A DNA stretch of 64,000 nt from UBA1672 sp051967755 (GCA_051967755.1 JBQDYD010000002.1:310001-374000); one strand, 5' to 3'. Numbered from the stretch's first letter, positions 1 to 13,675 are shown. Made by a program: numbers and translations. The notes: generated by a model not told the origin, from the sequence alone.

Positions 1-1
1 C

Positions 2-571
2 ATGGATGTGCTTGATGGAAATGAGCGCAGCATGACCCGTCAAAGCCGTTCACCGCAAGCCTTTGTCACGATGGCAAAAACGGCGGGGCAATGGATGGCA
101 AGGCCTGATGGCCCGCGTATTGCGACGCTGGAGTTGGGCGGCTGGGATACGCATGTACGGCAAGGGGCAGAAGGCGGGCGCATGGCGAATAACCTGTCTT
201 TATTTGCGCGCGGTATTGGGGAGCTTAAAAGCGGGCTTGGTTCGCATTGGTCGAGAACAGTTGTGCTGGCGGTGACAGAGTTTGGCCGAACGGCGCGCCC
301 GAACGGTAATTTAGGCACAGATCATGGTACGGCCGGCACATTATTTTTGTTCGGTGGAGCCATAAAAGGCGGGCGCATCGTCCATAAATGGCCCGGTTTA
401 TCTGATGCGGATTTGTATGAAGGGCGAGATTTAAGGCCAACAATTGATATCCGCGAAGTGGTTAATGGCATTTTGCATGAGCATTTCGGCATTTCTCATA
501 ACACTCTAATCAATGATATCTATCCGGGTAGCCGCGGAGTAGGTCATATAAAGGGGCTTATTCGCATATAG
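2..571 (+). CDS. DUF1501 family protein, C-terminal part (5' end outside window)
   Basis: The reading frame is open from the window edge, and the 189 residues visible match only the C-terminal part of the DUF1501 family, whose members are usually about 400 residues or more. Visible hallmarks are GGWDTH (near residue 46 of this part), VTEFGRTARPNG and GTDHGTAG. The family is usually exported and has a sulfatase/phosphatase-like fold, but its substrate is unknown. The gene ends 180 bases before rplK and is separated from it by a promoter, so it is probably not part of the ribosomal operon. The first ATG (position 2) is an accident of the window edge, not a real start. Confidence 0.85.
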   Translation: MDVLDGNERSMTRQSRSPQAFVTMAKTAGQWMARPDGPRIATLELGGWDTHVRQGAEGGRMANNLSLFARGIGELKSGLGSHWSRTVVLAVTEFGRTARPNGNLGTDHGTAGTLFLFGGAIKGGRIVHKWPGLSDADLYEGRDLRPTIDIREVVNGILHEHFGISHNTLINDIYPGSRGVGHIKGLIRI

Positions 572-590
572 CCGTTACGCATTATTTTTC

Positions 591-619
591 TTGATTTATG
601 GTTTTGCTTTGTCTATTGT
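591..619 (+). promoter_or_regulatory. Probable sigma-70 promoter of rplK operon
   Basis: TTGATT at 591-596 and TATTGT at 614-619 are separated by 17 bases. They lie just after the DUF1501 stop codon and about 130 bases before rplK. No other gene is close enough to be the target. This is seen by eye; no start site has been mapped. Confidence 0.5.
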
Positions 620-633
620 CCGCGACTAATCAG

Positions 634-680
634 GCGTGGGAGGTTTTCTTGCGAAGGTCCATGTAGGAACCGCACCACGC
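634..680 (+). promoter_or_regulatory. Putative L1-binding leader hairpin upstream of rplK
   Basis: GCGTGG (634-639) can pair with CCACGC (675-680), enclosing a GGAGGTTTTC...GAAGGTCC region in the leader of the L11-L1 operon. In many bacteria L1 represses its own operon by binding a leader element that mimics its 23S rRNA site. The location and helix fit that role, but the exact L1 recognition motif was not verified. Confidence 0.35.
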
Positions 681-750
681 ACTCCTGCGAAGCAATGTGA
701 ATGCATTGTTCGTGTTTGTTAAAACCGCTATTGCATAAAGGAGAAAGACA

Positions 751-1179
751 ATGGCAAAGAAAGTATCAGGTACAATCAGCCTGACAATTCCGGGTGGCGC
801 AGCCAACCCATCTCCACCGGTTGGTCCCGCTTTGGGTCAGCATGGTGTGAACATCATGGATTTCTGTAAGGCATTTAACGCCAAGACAGAAGAGAGCAAG
901 GGTATTCCTATTCCGGTCATTATTACCGTATATGAAGACCGTTCATTTGATTTCATCACAAAGACACCACCTGCAAGTTACTTCCTGAAGCAAGCAGCGA
1001 AGCTGAAAAGCGGCGCGAATGCACCGGGTCGTGAAGTTGCCGGTCAGGTTCGTAAGTCTCAGGTGAAAGAAATTGCTGAGAAGAAGATGGTTGATTTGAA
1101 TGCAAATGATATCGACGCAGCGATGAAGATTATTGAAGGTTCAGCCCGTTCTATGGGTCTTGAAGTTGTGGAGGGTTAA
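751..1179 (+). CDS. rplK: 50S ribosomal protein L11
   Basis: This 142-residue protein has the usual L11 length. It carries the N-terminal glycine/proline-rich segment with PVGPALGQHGVNIMDF (residues 23-38) and a C-terminal rRNA-binding domain. L11 forms the GTPase-associated centre with 23S rRNA. AAAGGAG stands ahead of the ATG. The gene is followed two bases later by rplA. Normally secE and nusG would precede it; here a DUF1501 gene does. Confidence 0.98.
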   Translation: MAKKVSGTISLTIPGGAANPSPPVGPALGQHGVNIMDFCKAFNAKTEESKGIPIPVIITVYEDRSFDFITKTPPASYFLKQAAKLKSGANAPGREVAGQVRKSQVKEIAEKKMVDLNANDIDAAMKIIEGSARSMGLEVVEG

Positions 1180-1181
1180 TC

Positions 1182-1880
1182 ATGGCTAAGACAAAAAAAT
1201 CAAAAGCAATTGCAGAAAAAATTGATCGCGAAAAGTTCTACAGCTTAACTGATGCTGTGGCTCTTCTTCAGGATCTTGCAAAAGGCGGCAAGTTTGATGA
1301 AACAATCGAAATTGCTATGAATCTTAATATTGATACCAAGCACGCAGACCAGCAGGTTCGCGGAATGGTAACTTTGCCAAACGGTACAGGAAGTACAGTG
1401 CGTGTTGCTGTATTCGCAAAAGACGATAAAGCAGAGGAAGCGAAGGCTGCTGGTGCTGATCTTGTTGGTGCGGAAGACCTTGTTGAGCAAATTCAGGGCG
1501 GAACAATTGATTTCGATCGTTGTATCGCAACACCTGATATGATGGCTCTTGTTGGTCGCGTTGCTAAAGTTTTGGGTCCGAAGGGCATGATGCCAAACCC
1601 TAAGCTTGGTACGGTTACGCCAAATGTTGAGAAGGCCGTTAAGGATGCAAAGGGCGGTGCTCTTGAATTCCGCGCAGAAAAAGCCGGTATCGTGCATGCA
1701 CGTGTTGGTAAGGCGTCATTTGATGGTAAGAAGCTTGAAGAGAATGTTGTCGCATTTGTTGATGCAATTCAAAAAGCAAGACCGGCAGGCGCAAAGGGAA
1801 CATATATCGGTAAGGTATCTATTTCCTCGACTATGGGCCCGGGCTTGAAGCTTGATCTTGACACTGTTAAGGCAGCTTAA
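1182..1880 (+). CDS. rplA: 50S ribosomal protein L1
   Basis: The 232-residue product has standard L1 length and the signature GPKGMMPNPKLGTV near residue 132. L1 forms the mobile stalk at the ribosomal E site and often represses its own operon. The gene sits directly behind rplK with a two-base gap, so the two are co-transcribed. A 216-base leader follows before rplJ. Confidence 0.98.
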   Translation: MAKTKKSKAIAEKIDREKFYSLTDAVALLQDLAKGGKFDETIEIAMNLNIDTKHADQQVRGMVTLPNGTGSTVRVAVFAKDDKAEEAKAAGADLVGAEDLVEQIQGGTIDFDRCIATPDMMALVGRVAKVLGPKGMMPNPKLGTVTPNVEKAVKDAKGGALEFRAEKAGIVHARVGKASFDGKKLEENVVAFVDAIQKARPAGAKGTYIGKVSISSTMGPGLKLDLDTVKAA

Positions 1881-2096
1881 TTTAAAAAATACTTGACGAG
1901 CCTGTTTTTTACCGTTAAAAGCGGGCTCGTTAAATAGATCTGTCCAAGACTGTAGGCACTTTTTTGTAAGCCCTGCATAGATAGAAAATAAAGAGCATCC
2001 TGACGGATGTATGTTTATTTTATGTTGATTGGGCAGGTGGCTTTTTAAAAGGCCACTTTTTTATTGGGAAAATTTAAGAATTTAGGAGTAAGACCC
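1881..2096 (+). promoter_or_regulatory. rplJ leader with attenuator-like hairpin (L10 leader region)
   Basis: This untranslated stretch separates rplA from rplJ. It contains pairings GACGAGCC/GGGCTCGTT (about 1894-1932) and GCATCC-TGAC-GGATGT (about 1995-2010). Last comes GTGGCTTTTT (2037-2046) followed directly by AAAAGGCCAC (2047-2056) and six T residues, which reads as an intrinsic terminator just ahead of the rplJ ribosome-binding site. In other bacteria the L10-L12 complex binds such a leader to control rplJL. The role here is inferred from position. Confidence 0.55.
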
Positions 2097-2612
2097 ATGG
2101 GCATGAGCCGGGCACAAAAAGAAGCAGAGATTAAAGAGCTTAACGAGCGCTTTTCTAGTGATGAACTCGTTGTTGTAACACACTATTCAGGTTTAACTGT
2201 GACAGAAATGTCTGACCTGCGTGCAAAGCTACGTGAAGAGGGTGGCACTTTTAAAGTGACTAAAAACTCTTTGGCAAAGCTTGCTCTGAAGGGAACGCAG
2301 TTTGAGCAAATCGGTGATATGTTCGCCGGGCCGACTGGTGTTGCGACATCGCAAGATCCTGTAGCTGCAGCTAAGGTTGCGCACAATTTTGCGAAGGATA
2401 ATGACAAGCTAATCATCTTGGGTGGAGCCTTGGGTGAGATGATTTTGGATGCGGCAGGCGTTGAAGCGATTGCTAAGTTGCCATCACTTGATGAGATCCG
2501 TTCCAAGCTTGTTGGTCTGTTGCAGGCTCCTGCACAGAAAATCGCTGGTGTTATGCAAGCGCCGGCTCGTGAGTTGGTTGGTGTGACCAAAGCTTACGGC
2601 GAAAAAGGTTAA
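2097..2612 (+). CDS. rplJ: 50S ribosomal protein L10
   Basis: From the ATG at 2097 the product is 171 residues, the usual L10 length. That start has TTTAGGAGTAAG immediately upstream, whereas the in-frame TTG at 2064 lies inside the attenuator T-run, so 2097 is preferred. The N-terminal rRNA-binding globular domain is followed by the C-terminal helix that holds L7/L12 dimers. rplL follows after 51 bases. Confidence 0.96.
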   Translation: MGMSRAQKEAEIKELNERFSSDELVVVTHYSGLTVTEMSDLRAKLREEGGTFKVTKNSLAKLALKGTQFEQIGDMFAGPTGVATSQDPVAAAKVAHNFAKDNDKLIILGGALGEMILDAAGVEAIAKLPSLDEIRSKLVGLLQAPAQKIAGVMQAPARELVGVTKAYGEKG

Positions 2613-2663
2613 TCGAAGTTTAAACAGCAAAATTATTTATGTATTTAAAAAGGAGAAAATATT

Positions 2664-3041
2664 ATGGCTGCTGATTTGGAAAAAATTGTTGAACAACTAT
2701 CTGAACTATCTGTTCTTGAGGCTGCTGAGCTTTCAAAGCTTCTTGAAGAGAAGTGGGGCGTGACTGCCGCTGCTGCTGCACCTGTTGCGGTTGCTGCTGT
2801 TGGTGGTGAAGCCGGTGGTGCTGCTGAGAAGGATGAATTTGATGTTATCCTTGAAGCTGCTGGCGGTAACAAAATCGCTGTTATTAAAGAAGTTCGTGCG
2901 ATCACAGGTCTTGGCTTGAAAGAAGCTAAAGAGCTAGTGGAAGCTGGTGGTAAAGCCGTTAAAGAAGGCGCTGCTAAGGACGAAGCAGAAGAAATTAAAG
3001 GTAAGCTTGAAGCAGCTGGTGCAACAGTAGCTCTTAAGTAA
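2664..3041 (+). CDS. rplL: 50S ribosomal protein L7/L12
   Basis: The 125-residue protein has the L7/L12 layout: an N-terminal dimerisation helix (about 1-32), an Ala/Gly/Val-rich hinge (about 33-53), and a C-terminal domain with GLGLKEAKELVE that recruits translation GTPases. AAAAGGAG precedes the ATG. An attenuator-like hairpin follows before rpoB, which fits the need for more L12 than RNA polymerase. Confidence 0.98.
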   Translation: MAADLEKIVEQLSELSVLEAAELSKLLEEKWGVTAAAAAPVAVAAVGGEAGGAAEKDEFDVILEAAGGNKIAVIKEVRAITGLGLKEAKELVEAGGKAVKEGAAKDEAEEIKGKLEAAGATVALK

Positions 3042-3060
3042 TCCGTATTTATTTATCGTA

Positions 3061-3097
3061 GCATTTCCCGCTTTCAATATGGCGGGAGATGCTTTTA
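3061..3097 (+). terminator. Attenuator/terminator hairpin between rplL and rpoB
   Basis: GCATTTCCCGC (3061-3071) pairs over 11 positions, with one G-T wobble, with GCGGGAGATGC (3082-3092), and TTTTA follows. It lies 20 bases after rplL and 220 bases before rpoB. This is where partial termination lowers rpoBC expression in enterobacteria. A second small hairpin, TATGCG/CGCATA, follows at 3096-3113. Confidence 0.6.
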
Positions 3098-3120
3098 TGC
3101 GTTTAGGCGCATATAAAAGG

Positions 3121-3149
3121 TTGACAATGGCCTTCCCGTAGGCCATATA
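3121..3149 (+). promoter_or_regulatory. Possible internal promoter for rpoBC
   Basis: A perfect TTGACA (3121-3126) is followed 17 bases later by CATATA (3144-3149), a fair -10 element. The spacer holds an ATGGCC/GGCCAT inverted repeat (3127-3146). Its place after the attenuator hairpin would allow rpoBC to be transcribed separately from rplJL. The rplL-rpoB gap (3042-3318) holds nothing else I can identify. Confidence 0.4.
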
Positions 3150-3318
3150 GCTAGCAAAGTTTTTGGGATAGACGTGATACCGACAGTTTATACAGGCCTG
3201 AAAAAGGTTCAAAAAAGTCGTTAATTATTAGAAACCGCTTTGGCATACAGTTAGTGATGCTGAGAAGTGGTTATTTTGCTTTTCGAAGCATGGGAATTTT
3301 AAAAAAGGTAGGATCATT

Positions 3319-7566
<4,248 letters not shown>

Positions 7567-7614
7567 TAATTGGTGAGCTAGAGACATAGCCCAGAGAAGA
7601 AAAGGGAAAAGACA

Positions 7615-10600
7615 ATGAATGAATTAATGAACTTATTCGGTCAGCCAACAGGACCACAGAGTTTTGACAGTATCAGAATCTCTATTGCATCACCGCAACA
7701 GATCAATAGCTGGTCATTTGGTGAAGTGAAGAAGCCTGAGACGATCAACTATCGTACATTCAAGCCTGAAAAAGACGGTTTGTTCTGTGCGCGTATTTTT
7801 GGCCCGGTAAAAGACTATGAATGTCTTTGCGGCAAATATAAGCGCATGAAGTACAAAGGTATTATCTGTGAAAAATGTGGTGTTGAGGTCACATTGACCA
7901 AAGTGCGTCGTGAACGTATGGGCCACATTGATCTGGCCTCTCCGGTTGCGCATATTTGGTTCTTGAAATCGTTGCCATCGCGTATCGGTTTGATCATGGA
8001 TATGACATTGAAAGAGCTTGAGCGCGTTCTTTACTTCGAAAACTTCATCGTTATTGAGCCGGGCATGACTCCTCTAAAGCCATTCCAGCTTTTGACAGAA
8101 GAAGAATATTACGATGCGCAAGATGAATATGGTGAAGAAAACTTCCGCGCGGGTATCGGCGCCGAGGCGATGAAAGAAATTCTTTCAGAACTTGACCTTG
8201 AAGAAGAGCTTGCAAAAGTTGAAGAAGACCTGAAAGAAACCAATTCAGAAGCCAAGCGTAAGAAATATGTTAAGCGTATTAAGCTTCTTGAAGCCTTTAT
8301 CAGTTCAGGGACACGCCCTGAGTGGATGATTTTGGATGTTGTTCCTGTTCTTCCGCCTGAACTTCGTCCGCTTGTTCCATTGGATGGTGGTCGTTTCGCA
8401 ACATCAGATTTGAACGATCTGTATCGTCGTGTGATTAACCGTAACAACCGTCTGAAGCGTTTGATGGAATTGCGCGCACCGGATATTATTGTGCGTAACG
8501 AAAAGCGTATGCTTCAGGAATCTGTTGATGCATTGTTCGATAACGGTCGTCGTGGCCGTGTGATTACAGGCGCGAATAAGCGTCCGTTGAAGTCACTATC
8601 TGACATGCTTAAAGGTAAGCAGGGTCGTTTCCGTCAAAATCTACTTGGTAAACGTGTCGACTATTCCGGTCGTTCGGTTATTGTGGTTGGTCCTGAATTA
8701 AAACTGCATCAATGTGGTTTGCCTAAGAAGATGGCTCTTGAGCTGTTTAAGCCGTTTATCTATCACAAGCTTGAGCTTTACGGCATGGCCTCTACGGTTA
8801 AAGCTGCGAAGAAAATGGTTGAAAAAGAACGTCCGGAAGTATGGGACATTCTTGAAGAAGTTATTCGCGAACACCCTGTTATGCTAAACCGTGCGCCAAC
8901 ATTGCACCGTCTTGGTATTCAGGCATTCGAACCTGTTTTGATCGAAGGTAAAGCGATCCAGCTTCACCCACTTGTATGTACAGCGTTCAACGCGGACTTT
9001 GACGGTGACCAGATGGCTGTTCACGTTCCGTTGTCTATCGAGGCGCAACTAGAAGCGCGTTGTTTGATGATGGCGACAAACAACATTCTTTCACCTGCGA
9101 ACGGTAAGCCGATTATTGTGCCGTCTCAGGACATTGTCTTGGGTCTGTACTACATGTCGATTGCACTTGATGGTGAAAAGGGTGAGGGCATGATCTTCCG
9201 CGGCGCGGGTGAGATTATGCACGCGCTTGAAAATCATGAAGTCTCTTTGCATGCAAAGATTAAATGTCGTTATCACGGTGTTGATGAAAATGGTGAGCGT
9301 AAAACAGAAATCGTAGAATCCACACCGGGTCGTATGATTTTGTCTGAATTGCTTCCACGTCACCCGAATGTACCGTTCAGCGTTTTGAACCAGGTTCTGA
9401 CAAAGAAAGAAATTTCAAACATGATTGATACTGTGTATCGTCACTGTGGTCAGAAAGAGACTGTAATCTTCTGTGACCGCATGATGAAAGTTGGTTTCAA
9501 ATATGCGTGTATTTCAGGTATCTCCTTCGGTAAAGATGATTTGATCATCCCTGAAGAGAAGCAAAACCTTGTTGCGGATGCAAATGACAAAGTTGCTGAG
9601 TTTGAACAGCAATATATGGATGGTTTGATCACAAAAGGTGAGAAGTACAACAAAGTTGTCGATATTTGGTCAAAAGCAACAGATGATGTTGCCGATGCGA
9701 TGATGGCGCGTATTTCTGATGTTTCCGAAAATTTGAACGCGGTTTACATGATGGCGCACTCCGGTGCTCGTGGTTCTGCCGCTCAGATCCGTCAGCTTGC
9801 AGGTATGCGTGGTTTGATGGCTAAGCCGTCAGGTGAAATTATCGAAAACCCGATTATCTCTAACTTTAAAGAAGGTCTGACTGTGCTTGAGTACTTTAAC
9901 TCCACGCACGGTGCGCGTAAGGGTCTTGCAGACACGGCTTTGAAAACTGCGAACTCAGGGTATCTGACACGTCGTTTGGTTGATGTTGCACAAGACGCAA
10001 TTATCACAGAAACAGACTGTCATTCAGAAAACGGTATCAGCATGCGCGCGGTTATGAATGGTGCGGATGTGGTTGTGCCACTATCTGAGCGTATTCTTGG
10101 TCGTACACCGGCAACGGAAATCAAAGATCCGTTATCAGGTGAGGTGATTGTCAAGGCATCTGAAGTGATTGACGAAGTCACCGCAGAGCGCATTGAAACA
10201 GCCGGTATTGATGAGATTATTGTTCGTTCTGTTTTGACGTGTGAAGCTGAAAGCAACGGCGTTTGTGCGAAATGTTATGGTCGTGACCTTGCACGCGGTA
10301 CCGAAGTTAACATCGGTGAAGCGGTTGGTGTTATGGCTGCTCAGTCAATTGGTGAACCGGGTACACAGCTTACAATGCGTACATTCCACATTGGTGGTGC
10401 GGCGCAGAAGGGTGCTGAACGTTCACATGTTGATGCAAACATCGAAGGTAAGATCGAGATCCGTAATCAAAATGTTGTTAAGAACTCTGACGGTATTGAA
10501 ATCGTTATGGGACGTAACACAGAGGTTGCTATTCTTGATAAGAAGGGCGATGAGAAAGCCACACACCGTATTCCTTATGGTGCGCGTCTTCTTGTTAAAG

Positions 10601-11832
10601 ACGGTGGTAAGGTTAAAATCGGCGATAAAATGGCCGAGTGGGACCCATACACATTGCCTGTTATCACTGAAAAAGACGGTGTGGCGCATTACTTTGACCT
10701 TGTTGAAGGTGTGTCTGTTGCTGATGATGTTGACGAAGCGACAGGTATCGCGTCTAAGAAGGTTATTGACTGGAGATCACAGCCTAAAGGCGGCGATCTG
10801 AAGCCACGTATCTCTTTGTTGGATAAGAAGGGCGAGGTTATTAACCTGCCAAACGGTATGCCTGCGAACTACTACTTGTCTGTGGACTCTATTTTATCTG
10901 TAGAGAACGAGCAGGAAGTTAAGGCGGGTGACATCGTTGCACGTATTCCTCGTGAAACTTCGAAAACACGCGATATTACAGGTGGTCTGCCACGTGTGGC
11001 GGAGCTGTTTGAAGCGCGTATGCCGAAAGACTTTGCGGTTATCTCTGAAATTGACGGTTACGTTGAGTTTGGTAAAGACTATAAGTCTAAACGCCGTATC
11101 GTTGTTCGTCCGGCAAGTGCGGATGAAGAGGCAGCGGAATATCTTGTTCCTAAAGGTCGTCATCTGGCCGTTCATGAAGGTGACTTCGTGCGTAAGGGTG
11201 ACCCGCTTCTTGATGGTGCGCTTGTGCCGCATGACATTCTTAATGTTATGGGTGTCGAGGCGTTGGCTGAATATCTTACAAACGAAGTTCAAGAAGTTTA
11301 TCGCTTGCAGGGTGTTAAGATTAACGACAAGCACATTGAGGTGATTGTTCGCCAGATGATGCAAAAAGTTGAAATTAACGGTGTTGGTGACTCAACGTAT
11401 CTTGTTGGTGAACATGTTGATCGTCAGGAGTTTGATGAAGCATGCCAGAAATATATTGAAGAAGGTAAGCTTCCTCCGGAAGGTCGCCCGGTTCTTCAAG
11501 GTATTACGAAGGCATCATTGCAGACACGTTCATTCATCTCTGCAGCGTCATTCCAGGAAACAACACGCGTTCTTACAGATGCGGCTGTTAACGGTAAGGT
11601 TGATAAGCTGTTCGGTCTGAAAGAAAACGTGATTGTTGGTCGCTTGATCCCTGCTGGTACGGGTGCTTACGTGAATGACGTGAAGCGTGTGGCTGCGGAC
11701 CGTGATGAAGTTGCGATCGCAAACATGCCCGAGCGTGAAGAGCTTGTTGCTTCTGTATCCGGTGATGTTGCCGCGATTGAAGGAAGCAGCGACGGCGATG
11801 AAGGCGACGCGAAAGAAGCAGCGAACGGTTAA
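7615..11832 (+). CDS. rpoC: DNA-directed RNA polymerase subunit beta-prime
   Basis: The 1405-residue product contains the N-terminal zinc site (C70, C72, C85, C88) and the catalytic magnesium loop NADFDGDQMAVH near residue 460. A second cysteine cluster, CEAESNGVCAKC, lies near residue 876. AAAAGGGAAAAG precedes the ATG. The last residues are acidic (EGSSDGDEGDAKEAANG). A strong terminator follows the stop codon. Confidence 0.99.
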   Translation: MNELMNLFGQPTGPQSFDSIRISIASPQQINSWSFGEVKKPETINYRTFKPEKDGLFCARIFGPVKDYECLCGKYKRMKYKGIICEKCGVEVTLTKVRRERMGHIDLASPVAHIWFLKSLPSRIGLIMDMTLKELERVLYFENFIVIEPGMTPLKPFQLLTEEEYYDAQDEYGEENFRAGIGAEAMKEILSELDLEEELAKVEEDLKETNSEAKRKKYVKRIKLLEAFISSGTRPEWMILDVVPVLPPELRPLVPLDGGRFATSDLNDLYRRVINRNNRLKRLMELRAPDIIVRNEKRMLQESVDALFDNGRRGRVITGANKRPLKSLSDMLKGKQGRFRQNLLGKRVDYSGRSVIVVGPELKLHQCGLPKKMALELFKPFIYHKLELYGMASTVKAAKKMVEKERPEVWDILEEVIREHPVMLNRAPTLHRLGIQAFEPVLIEGKAIQLHPLVCTAFNADFDGDQMAVHVPLSIEAQLEARCLMMATNNILSPANGKPIIVPSQDIVLGLYYMSIALDGEKGEGMIFRGAGEIMHALENHEVSLHAKIKCRYHGVDENGERKTEIVESTPGRMILSELLPRHPNVPFSVLNQVLTKKEISNMIDTVYRHCGQKETVIFCDRMMKVGFKYACISGISFGKDDLIIPEEKQNLVADANDKVAEFEQQYMDGLITKGEKYNKVVDIWSKATDDVADAMMARISDVSENLNAVYMMAHSGARGSAAQIRQLAGMRGLMAKPSGEIIENPIISNFKEGLTVLEYFNSTHGARKGLADTALKTANSGYLTRRLVDVAQDAIITETDCHSENGISMRAVMNGADVVVPLSERILGRTPATEIKDPLSGEVIVKASEVIDEVTAERIETAGIDEIIVRSVLTCEAESNGVCAKCYGRDLARGTEVNIGEAVGVMAAQSIGEPGTQLTMRTFHIGGAAQKGAERSHVDANIEGKIEIRNQNVVKNSDGIEIVMGRNTEVAILDKKGDEKATHRIPYGARLLVKDGGKVKIGDKMAEWDPYTLPVITEKDGVAHYFDLVEGVSVADDVDEATGIASKKVIDWRSQPKGGDLKPRISLLDKKGEVINLPNGMPANYYLSVDSILSVENEQEVKAGDIVARIPRETSKTRDITGGLPRVAELFEARMPKDFAVISEIDGYVEFGKDYKSKRRIVVRPASADEEAAEYLVPKGRHLAVHEGDFVRKGDPLLDGALVPHDILNVMGVEALAEYLTNEVQEVYRLQGVKINDKHIEVIVRQMMQKVEINGVGDSTYLVGEHVDRQEFDEACQKYIEEGKLPPEGRPVLQGITKASLQTRSFISAASFQETTRVLTDAAVNGKVDKLFGLKENVIVGRLIPAGTGAYVNDVKRVAADRDEVAIANMPEREELVASVSGDVAAIEGSSDGDEGDAKEAANG

Positions 11833-11860
11833 GTGCTGCTGCCGGATATAATTCGATAGG

Positions 11861-11888
11861 AAAGGGGGGCTTATGCCTCCCTTTTTTT
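11861..11888 (+). terminator. Intrinsic terminator of the rplK-rpoC operon
   Basis: AAAGGGGGGC (11861-11870) and GCCTCCCTTT (11875-11884) form a 10-base-pair stem with one wobble and a TTAT loop. A T-run follows. It ends at the stop codon of the convergent minus-strand gene, so it separates the two units. Confidence 0.8.
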
Positions 11889-13578
11889 ACGGGCGTCTTA
11901 ATATGTGGGCATGCATGCCCTTCAGCGCGTTTAATAAGAGAATTACAATGCCGATCATGGAAATGAAGAGGCCTATTTTCTCTTGCGGAAGGAGGATTAA
12001 TTTCAGTTCCAGCATGTACGCACCCTTAGGTAAACTTATTTGGATTTGGCCGTATGGTTCGGCGTCTTTTAAATCGAATTGGGCGGTTACGTCTTCTCCG
12101 TCTTTAAATAAACGCCAGCCGGTAAAGTAAAATTGCCTGTAATGCAGCACTGTTTCAGTTTTTGCATCAACAGAGAGTAAGATATGACGTGCGTTTTGTC
12201 GCTCGGCCGTGATCGTCGCGTCCCCTGCTATGACGGAGTATTCCGGGTATGGCTTTGCTTTTTGGATATCCTTATAAGACATGCTGAGCGAGGGGTTGTT
12301 CGGGATATGCTCCTCTGTTAGCATTTTCTTTGCTATGCTGTCTTCGAACTTATGAAGAGGGGGCGCCCAAGAATTCTTTGTGTAATCTGCGATTTTGTAT
12401 GTGACGAAGGTAAAGGGGATTGCCGTCATGATAGCGCAAATTAAGACTGATTTTGGGTTTCTGTCCTTTGAGAGTTGATACAAAAACATCATCGTGGAGG
12501 CAGTGAACAGAAAGTCGGATAATACAAGAAGGCGCCAAGGGAATTGTATTTTTTGTAAAGGCGGGATTACAGACCAAATAAAGGAAGATAGCGGGGTCAT
12601 CATAAAAAAGCATACCAGTGCTAATCCTAAGAATTCATATCCCTGAATGTTGTGTTTTCGTTTGGTTTTCCATCGCAGTATGACCATCAGAATAAGCGGT
12701 ACAGTAATTTGCAGTAATGCAATTATCCATAATTTGTTGCATGCCTCATCAATCGGGCAGCTATGATCGAACCATAAAAACCATAGCTGATAATCATAGA
12801 AGCCGCGCCACAAATAGTCTGTGTTTGCGAGATCAAGCATTGAAATGGCAGGGTATAAATATAGCGCGGATATGAGTAAGCCCGTGATATATGCCGCACC
12901 TTTATAGAACGTATCCTTGATCCAGCTTTCGAATGAATGGGAATATTTCAGGTTGAACGTAAGGTAGAGTGGGATAAAGAAGGATATAAACACAGCAGTC
13001 GGGAGGTGTGATAAAACCAACAGGGCATAGCACAGAGAGAGTTTTATAGAAAAGTAAGCTGTATTATGTGCCGATATGCGGGAATAGTGAAAAATTAGGG
13101 GAATCCAAATATAAGCGGAGAGTTCGGCAATAGCGTTTCGTTCATATATTTCAAACCAGCTATGGTAGGGCAATATCATATATATGCCGGAGGCGATGAC
13201 GCTGAAATTCTTATTGGTTAGTGGTGATGCAAAAATATAGAATGTAATGCCTGATAAAAACACAAGCAGCGTACTGTTTATGATCATCAGTGTTGTAGTA
13301 TCAAGAATGTATCCGGATAATGTATCAATGAAAAATGCGGTGTAATAGGTGAATGGCGGGTAAAAGAACAGGTTGGCGCTTCCAAATCCTCTGTTCGTGT
13401 CATATAGCCACCTGGGGTACAACTCCCCATTTACGATTTGATGTGCCACTTCTTCATAAGCTATAAGCAAGTTCTTGTAATCATATCCGACAGGGAATCC
13501 GTGCCTGAACATTAGAAAAGATAGGATAAGGCTCACGCAGAACAATAGTCCTATATCGATGGATGTGCGGTATTTCAT
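11887..13578 (-). CDS. Polytopic membrane protein, PTPS-related/YfhO-like
   Basis: The 563-residue protein has a hydrophobic N-terminal helix, then a loop rich in conserved residues (GYDYKNLLIAYEEVA, LYPRWLYDTNRGFGS, FFYPPFTYYTAFF), followed by about ten further membrane segments and a short C-terminal extramembrane domain. This layout resembles the membrane proteins annotated as 6-pyruvoyl-tetrahydropterin synthase-related, which look like GT-C glycosyltransferases; no pterin activity is implied. The gene runs against its neighbours and splits rpoC from rpsL, which are normally adjacent, and it looks more AT-rich than they are. A recent insertion is likely. The substrate is unknown. Confidence 0.75.
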   Translation of the reverse strand: MKYRTSIDIGLLFCVSLILSFLMFRHGFPVGYDYKNLLIAYEEVAHQIVNGELYPRWLYDTNRGFGSANLFFYPPFTYYTAFFIDTLSGYILDTTTLMIINSTLLVFLSGITFYIFASPLTNKNFSVIASGIYMILPYHSWFEIYERNAIAELSAYIWIPLIFHYSRISAHNTAYFSIKLSLCYALLVLSHLPTAVFISFFIPLYLTFNLKYSHSFESWIKDTFYKGAAYITGLLISALYLYPAISMLDLANTDYLWRGFYDYQLWFLWFDHSCPIDEACNKLWIIALLQITVPLILMVILRWKTKRKHNIQGYEFLGLALVCFFMMTPLSSFIWSVIPPLQKIQFPWRLLVLSDFLFTASTMMFLYQLSKDRNPKSVLICAIMTAIPFTFVTYKIADYTKNSWAPPLHKFEDSIAKKMLTEEHIPNNPSLSMSYKDIQKAKPYPEYSVIAGDATITAERQNARHILLSVDAKTETVLHYRQFYFTGWRLFKDGEDVTAQFDLKDAEPYGQIQISLPKGAYMLELKLILLPQEKIGLFISMIGIVILLLNALKGMHAHILRRP

Positions 13579-13675
13579 TATGTTTTTCTCGGATATTTTT
13601 AGGCCCTGTAAATCAACATATTATGAGATTTTTAGATCGTAAAACATTTAGGTAATAAAAAGTATAAAACTTTTC

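Noticed and set aside
2183..2905. Antisense frames opposite rplJ and rplL
   Set aside because: They have Ser/Ala/Pro-rich composition dictated by the codons of the real genes on the other strand, no start signals, and no family resemblance.
10894..11364. Long antisense frames opposite rpoB, rpoC, fusA and other highly expressed genes
   Set aside because: They are shadows produced by biased codon use of the sense genes; they overlap conserved coding DNA entirely.
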